Source of the DNA: Diaporthe sp. PMI_573 | Lineage: Eukaryota; Ascomycota; Sordariomycetes; Diaporthales; Diaporthaceae | Length of the DNA: 64,000 bases | Direction of reading: 5' to 3' | Assembly (NCBI GenBank): GCA_021399435.1 | Contig: JAJTUP010000010.1 | Location: 1,488,001-1,552,000 of the forward strand | Shown: one piece after another, positions 57,222 through 64,000 of the stretch | Layout: each line of letters starts with the position of its first letter | Numbering within the stretch: the first letter of the stretch is position 1 | Made by a program: the position numbers and the translations under genes | The notes under the pieces: generated by a model | The model's input: only the letters and a program-made list of their open reading frames with translations | Database searches by the model: none | What the model was told of the DNA's origin: nothing

Positions 57222-60200
57222 ATGGGGTCTTCTCATACCCGCCGGGATAACCTTCCTATTGCTGTGGTTGGGCTAGGTTGCCGTCTTCCTGGTGATGCGA
57301 CTTGTCCGACTGAGTTTTGGAACCTTTTGAAAGATGGGAAAGGTCAGTAACTAGCTGGAAATGCATGCAAGGACGGAAAAGAATGACGCCTCGCACCTGG
57401 GAGAGTCAAAAAGAGAAGCCGAAGAAAAGAAGAAAAAAAGAATCTCTGATTGATAGATCAAATACTAACGAATTTAGATGCCTACACTCCTGATACGGAC
57501 CGCTACAACACGTCAGCCTTTTACCACGCCAACAGCAAAGACCGACAAAATGTGCTGCCAACAAAAGGCGGGCACTTCATCAAGGAGGACCCCTACGCGT
57601 TCGACTCGTCCTTCTTCAAATTCTCAGCGGCAGAGGCATCCATCCTGGACCCCAAACAACGGATCCTACTCGAGGTGACCTACGAGGCCCTCGAGAACGC
57701 GGGCCTGCCCATCCCACAGGTGGCAGGCACGCGGACGGCGTGCATCGTCGGGACGGCCTGGAGCGACTACCGCGACGCCGTCGTGCGCGACTTTGAGCAC
57801 TGGCCTCGGCTCTACCTGATGGGTGTCAGCGACGAGATGGTCAGCAACCGTCTTTCGCACTTCTTTGACCTACGCGGCCCCAGCATGACAGTGGAGACGG
57901 CGTGCTCCTCGAGTCTGGTCGCGATTCACCAGGCGTGCGAGAGCATCCGCTCCGGCCAGGCGGAGATGGCCGTTGCGGGTGGGATTAATATGACGCTGTC
58001 GCCAGAGGCTACTATGGAGCTGAACAGTTTGGGTGTCCTGAATCCGGATGGCAAGTCCCTCTCATTTGACGAGAAGGCTAATGGGTATGCACGCGCTGAG
58101 GGCTGCGGCATCGTCGTCCTCAAGCCTCTAGATCAGGCTATTCGGGATGGCAACCATATCCGCGCCGTCATCCGCGGTAGTGGTGTTAACTCGGACGGGT
58201 GGACCAAGACGATTTCGACACCATCCGGCTCCGCCCAGGCCGAGCTGATCCGACTTGTCTACGAGTCCAACGGGCTGGATTATGATGCGACGCAATACGT
58301 GGAGGCGCATGGAACTGGCACCAAAGTCGGGGACCCCATCGAGCTGGAAGCGATTCACAGCACGATCGGCCGAGGCGCCAGTGAGTCCCGCAAGTTGTAT
58401 GTGGGAAGCGTGAAGGCGAACATCGGCCACCTTGAGCCCGCTGCAGGTGTGGCGGGCTTCATAAAAGGCGTTCTGGCGCTGGAGCACGGCATGCTTCCGC
58501 CCAACATCCACTTCCACAAGGCCAACCCTGCTATTCCTTTTGACAAATGGAACATGGTGGTCCCGACATCACTAACGCCGTGGCCTGCAGCCGAGACCAA
58601 ACGTATGAGTGTCAGCAGCTTCGGCATGGGCGGGACAAATGCACATGTTGTCCTCGAGGAGTACCGACAAACGCCTGCGCTTGAGCCACCACCACCGCAG
58701 CCCACCAGTGTTGGCAAGAACAGGATATTTGTCTTCAGCAGCCATGATCAAGCGGGCGTTCAGCGTGTCTCCGATTCACTCGTGAAGCACATCCACAACG
58801 TCCGGCTCGAGAATCCAGCGTGGACGGTGGAGGAAGGCGAGCCAGAGTACCTCAGCAGGCTTGCACACACCCTCAGCGTCGCGCGATCCAGCCTTGGGTG
58901 GAAAGCAAGCTGCATGGCGAGCAGTCTATCCCAACTCCAGGAAAAGCTAGAGCTCGCCGCCCGACCCGCAGAGGCCAGCACAGCGTTGAAGATCTCGCGA
59001 ACCAGCAGCACAGGCAGCGAGGCACCCCGGGTCGCCTTCGTCTTCACGGGTCAAGGCGCCCAGTGGGCCGGGATGGGCATCCAGCTCCTCGAGCAGCCTG
59101 TATTCCGAGACTCAGTAGCCAAGTCGGCCGCCATCCTCCAGAGCCTCGGGTGCCCGTGGGACCCCGTCGACGAGCTCTCCAAGACGGGAGACGAGTCGCG
59201 GCTTTCCGCGCCCGAGATCAGCCAGCCGATCTGCACGGTGCTGCAGATCGCCCTCGTGGACGAGATGCGGTCGTGGGGCAACGCTGGCCTCAGCTGCCCG
59301 GCCAAGGTCGTCGGCCACTCGAGCGGAGAGATCGCCGCTGCTTATTGCATGGGGGCCCTGACGCACCGCGACGCGATCGTGGTGGCTTACTCCCGAGGCA
59401 CGGCGTCGGCCATGCTGCCGACCGTCGCTCCGCACCTGGACGGCGCCATGATGGCAGCCGCATGTTCGCGCGAGACGGCCAAGGGCGTCATATCTGATCT
59501 CGGGCTGGCCGAAAAGGTCACGGTCGCTTGCGTGAACGCCCCCGCCAGCATCACACTCTCCGGGGACTCGACAGCCATCGATGCCATGGCTACTGCGCTT
59601 CAGGATCAAAAGACCTGGTGCCGGAAGCTGAAGGTGCAAGTTGCCTATCACTCATCCCATGTGGCGACTGTTTCTGGTGAATATTACCAGGCAATGGAAG
59701 CTGTCGAGCCTGTCGAGCCCGTTGTTGAGGATGGGTCTGGGCCTCCTTCCCGTACCCGCATGATTTCGAGCGTGCTGGGTGAAGAGGTTTCTTATGAACA
59801 GCTAGGCCCCTTCTACTGGTTGCAGAACTTCGTGTCACCGGTGCTGTTCTCCGACGCCTTGAAAGAACTAGTCGCGCCGGCGGACAAGCAGGAGCCGGAG
59901 ATTGACTTGCTCGTCGAGATAGGACCTCATAGCACCTTAGGTGGGCCCATCGAGCAGATTCTCTCTTATCACGGTGTGCAGAATGTGGCGTACCAATCCG
60001 TTCTCAAACGTGGTGCCGACGCGATAGAGACGACACTCCAGCTGGCCGAAGAGCTGTTCCACCAAGGCCTATCCCTGGACATGGCCAATGTCAACGGCGA
60101 TGTGCATCTGCAGTCTGGACCCGGGCTGCTGACGGACCTGCCTCCGTATCCCTGGATGCACGATCACAAGTACAACGCCTATCCACGCGTGCAGAGAGAG

Positions 60201-63200
60201 CGGTGGCACCGGGAAGCACCGATGAAGAGTCTTCTCGGGGCACCAACTCCCACCATGCAAGAAAAGCAACGCGTCTGGCGCGGCTTTATCCGGCTAGACG
60301 ACGAGCCCTGGCTACGCGGCCACACGGTCGGCGACACCGTCGTTTTCCCCGCCGCCGGTATGATCAGCATGGTGCTCGAGGCAGCTCAGCAACTTGCCGA
60401 GCCGGGGAAGGCCATCCATTCCCTGCGGCTGCGGGATGTGTCCGTAATGGCAGCCTTATCTATTCTGGAGGGCGTCGCCGCCGAGGTGACGGTCACCATG
60501 GCCATGGGCCAGACTGGTCCGTGGTGGGAGTTTACCATATCATCATCCAACACTAGCACAGGCCAGCTGCGGGACAACTGCCGTGGCCTCATCATGGTAG
60601 AATATGCACCCGGTAGGAGTGAGCATATGGTCCGCGAGGACGAGCATGTGCGCGCCAATAGGATAGCGCAATACCGGAACACAGTGCAAGAACTCGAAAA
60701 CACCATTTCGAAGGAAGACTTTTACTCACAGATCGCAAAGGGCACCGGATTCAAATACGGCGACGTCTTCCAAGGTGTCGAGAATCTACACGTGGGCCGA
60801 GGCAAGACGCACTTTGATCTCCGCGTCACCGACATTGGCAAGACATTTAGCCACGGCCAGTCTCAGCAGCCAGGCAAGCGGCCGTTCCTAATACACGCGG
60901 CTACGCTCGACGCCATATTCCAGTGCTGGGTCGGCGCCACCTTCCGCGATGGCACCCTGGGCCTCAAGCCGTTTGCCCCGACAAGCCTGGGTTCCATGGA
61001 GATCACTATGGACGTACCGGGTAATTCAGACGATCTCATGGCGGGATTCAGCACCAACAAACGCCACGGGTTCCACGAGCAGACAAATGACATGTTCCTC
61101 TTTGACAAGACGCTCTCAAAGATGTACATCTCCGTCACCGACTTTCGCATCTCCGAGCTCGACGTTGCAGGCGGGGCCGGCGCTGGGAACGATGAACAGA
61201 GCCTTGATTCGGATGTCGACCGTGTTCTTGACGGGCACGGGGCGTCAGTCACGTACGAAACCCGATGGAACTATCCTCTGGGTCTTCTGCAAGAGGCAGA
61301 CGTGGCCAAGGTTGTCTGCTCGGACGAAGGGGGACAGTCTCATTCTGAAGCTGCAATGGCACAGATAATTAGCATGCTGCTTCACGAGAAACCTTCGGCG
61401 GAAATCATTGAGGTGGCGCTGAACCAGCAGGCTTTACGCCACTCGGTCGTGGGTAAAGTCCTTGCTAGGCACGATTTGTTGCCACAGGGGGCGGTGCCAA
61501 TCTCTAATGTCCGGTACGCGTTAGTAAACGACGCAGACGAGACAGGCAGTGCCGATGCAGACGAGAAAGTCGACATGGACGTCCTCGGTGAGCCTCTGCT
61601 TCTACAACAAGCCATAAAGGACGCTTTGTGTGCGGACATCCTAGTCATTCCCCCGCAGCTTTTTCATGGCGTGATCGACAGGGACGTGGATGGAGGCCTC
61701 CTGGATACTTTCATTGGCCTTGCTAAGCCCGATGCAGCGCTTGTCCTCGCTGCCAGGAGTCGCGAAGACTACACAGCAAAAGCCACTTTCCTGCAATCGA
61801 AGGGTTGGCCAGCCCAGTCGACAGTTCCTAGCGCAGGTGATGAGGAGGTCGTGGCCGTGTTCCGTTGCTCAAAGGCGCATGTAGAACAAAGCAGCGAGAC
61901 ATCTTTTGCGAACGACTTCACCATCGTCGAGCCATCTACCCCATCACCTATCACCCAAGACTTCTCCAGGAGGCTACAAGATGAACTAGTTACTCAAGGA
62001 AAGACCGTCTCGGTGATACCTTGGAAGGGCGAACCCTCTGCCGGGTCTGTAATCATATCCTTGCTGGAGCTCGAGCAACCCATGCTACGAGACATCTCGG
62101 AGCCGGACTTCCTCGCCCTGAGAAGACTGCTGTTGCAGAGCGAGCGAATCCTGTGGGTCACAGGCGGCGATGACCCGTCCTTCCACGTCGTCGACGGGTT
62201 CGCACGAACCATCTCCAACGAGACAGCCAGCCTCCGCTTCCAGATCCTCCACCTCGCCAGCCCCCCAGAGGCATCGGAAATTGCCCGTGGACCGCTGCTC
62301 GCTGGCCTAATCCTTACGGGCGACTCCCAGGACAACGAGTTCCGCGTGGTGCAGGGCATGCTCCAGACGGCACGGGTGTACAAGAGCCAAGCGGGCGAGA
62401 GGCGGATCGCCCGCCACCTCAAGGATGCCACGCGTGTTGTATCCTTGAGAGAGGAGGAGAAGTCAAGGGGCTGTCCCCTGAGACTGTCCATCGGCAGGCC
62501 CGGGCTGCTGGACACGCTGCACTTTGTCAAGGACGAGCGGACGCTCGAAACACTCGCCGACACGGATGTAGAGATCAGAGTCCACGCCTCGAGTATCAAT
62601 TTCAAGGACATCATGGGAGCCATGGGTCTTGTTCCCGTCCCGATGTTAGGGCTCGAGGCTAGTGGTGTCGTCGTCAGGACGGGCCAAGCAGTCACTCGTG
62701 TCAAGCCCGGAGACCGTGTCGCTGCACATGCGTACGGGAGCCATGCCACCGTCGTTCGGACCCATGAGGCGGTCGTGCATAAGCTTCCCGACTCGATCAC
62801 GTTTGAAGAGGGCGCCGCCATCAATCTCGTGCATGTCACTGCGTACTATGCGCTCGTTAGGCTGGCCAAGCTGCGGAAAGGCCAGTCCGTCTTGATCCAT
62901 GCCGCTGCCGGTGGTGTTGGACAAGCTGCCATTCAGCTTGCTCAATATCTCGGCCTGGTCATCTACGTGACCGTCGGCTCCGAAAGCAAAAGAGATCTTA
63001 TAAAGGAACGATTTCAAATCCCGCCTGAGCACATCTTCCACTCACGCGACCTCAGCTTCGTCAAAGGTGTTGAGCGTGTAACCAACGGCCGCGGCGTTGA
63101 CTGTATCCTGAACTCGCTCGCCGACGAGCTGCTGCGGGCTTCGTGGGATTCGAGCTGCTTGGCTCCCTTCGGTACGTTCGTCGAGATCGGCCTCCGCGAC

Positions 63201-64000
63201 ATAACTGCCAACTCACAGCTGGATATGCGGCCCTTCGTCAAGAACGCGACCTTCGCCTTCTGCGATATCCTGAACTACCCGGTCGAGGACCTCGGATCGG
63301 TCCTGGCCGAGGTCTACCAGCTGGTCGAGCAGGGCCACCTCTCGCCCGCGTTCCCTCTGAAGGCTTACCAGGCCGGCCAGGTCGAAGAAGTCTTCCGCAT
63401 TATGCAGCAGGGCAGGCACACCGGCAAGGCCGTCCTCTCCTTCAACGACGCTGACAATGATACGCGGGCACCTGTTTTCCAGCGGGCGGCCGACCTATTC
63501 CGCCTCGATCCCGCCGCCACGTACCTCCTGGTCGGTGGCATGGGTGGCCTGGGCCGCAGCCTTGCTCGCAGCTTTGCCGCCGCCGGGGCCCGCAGCATCG
63601 CCTTCCTGTCGCGCTCGGGCGACACGACGGATGAGGCGCAGGCACTGATGGCCGAACTCGCGGCTCAGGGCGTCACCGTCCGGGCGTACAGGGCCAATAT
63701 CGCCAATGCCGACTCGCTACATTCAGCATTGGCGCACTGCGAGCAGGATCTTCCCCCAGTAAAGGGAGTGGTGCAGCTTGCCATGGTGCTACGTGATGTA
63801 GTGTTCGAGAAGATGACTTATACACAGTGGACGGAACCGCTCCAGCCTAAAGTGCAAGGATCACGCAATCTGCATGAGTATTTTGATAGTTCACGGGAGC
63901 TTGACTTCTTTGTCCTGTGCTCGTCAGTCTCAGGTGTCGTCGGCAACCCTGGGCAGGCCGCCTATGCCGCTGGTAATACGTACCAGGATGCACTGGCAGC
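57222..64000 (+). CDS. Highly-reducing polyketide synthase, KS-AT-DH-ER-KR..., partial (cut at window end)
   Basis: Exon 1 57222-57342 and exon 2 from 57478, which stays open without a frame break to the last base, so at least 2214 residues are present. KS: PIAVVGLGCRLPGD, VETACSSSLVAIHQ (Cys), VEAHGTGTKVGDP and ANIGHLEPAAG (His). AT about 555-900: FTGQGAQWAGMG, GHSSGEIAAAY. DH about 945-1265: His in LRGHTVGDTVVFPAAGM, Asp in HAATLDAIFQ. About 430 residues follow without a SAM-binding motif, so only a structural pseudo-KR/inactive linker seems present. ER about 1715-2030: VLIHAAAGGVGQAAIQL. KR begins VGGMGGLGRSLAR and has the Ser/Tyr motif GVVGNPGQAAYAAGN. The ACP and stop lie outside. It makes a reduced chain for the NR-PKS. 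Confidence 0.94.

Noticed and set aside
58820..59497. 225-codon frame on the plus strand inside the HR-PKS
   Set aside because: Out of frame with the AT domain; Arg/Pro/Gly-rich shadow caused by high GC.
61994..62839. 281-codon frame on the minus strand opposite the HR-PKS
   Set aside because: Ser/Arg-rich antisense of the linker and ER region; no family features.

Overview
The window comes from a filamentous ascomycete (Pezizomycotina). Most genes have short introns (about 45-110 nt) with GT/AG ends. There are HET-domain and NACHT proteins, a fungal Tc1-like transposon, and paired non-reducing and highly-reducing iterative polyketide synthases. The species cannot be named from sequence alone. 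Exon borders were drawn by eye from splice signals and family reading frames, so they are models, not evidence of expression. Layout: 0-13.7 kb is accessory DNA. It holds a broken MFS transporter, a 511-aa unknown membrane-type protein, a GH53 endo-galactanase, a decayed HET gene, a CmcJ/AsaB-like oxidoreductase, a Cys-rich single-pass membrane protein and an ankyrin remnant. 13.7-22.7 kb is gene-poor, with a metallo-beta-lactamase-fold gene that may be broken, a DTG (retropepsin-like) gene and a short paralogue of its first half. 22.7-29.6 kb is a compact terpenoid cluster: P450 (-), class I terpene synthase (+), P450 (+). 30.3-37.2 kb carries an intact HET gene and a NACHT STAND gene, probably self/non-self recognition. 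A 38-bp perfect palindrome lies 159 bp upstream of the NACHT start. 38.0-41.8 kb holds a Tc1-like element that ends in an inverted second copy of its own 5' end, a protein with an acidic tail, and degraded coding remnants. 42.9-45.7 kb encodes a metzincin-motif protein with PPxY motifs and a P-loop sulfotransferase-like protein. From 47.1 kb to the right edge is a polyketide cluster. It has a LovD-like serine-hydrolase relative whose three catalytic positions are all substituted, an NR-PKS (SAT-KS-MAT-PT-ACP-TE), and a divergently transcribed HR-PKS (KS-AT-DH-ER-KR, cut by the window edge). In such pairs the HR-PKS normally makes a reduced chain that the NR-PKS SAT domain loads, extends and cyclises, and the TE releases. 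No methyltransferase motif is visible in either PKS, so a resorcylic/dihydroxyphenylacetic acid lactone-type or related product is a reasonable inference. The left third shows repeated gene decay: tandem duplication, in-frame stops and lost 5' ends.
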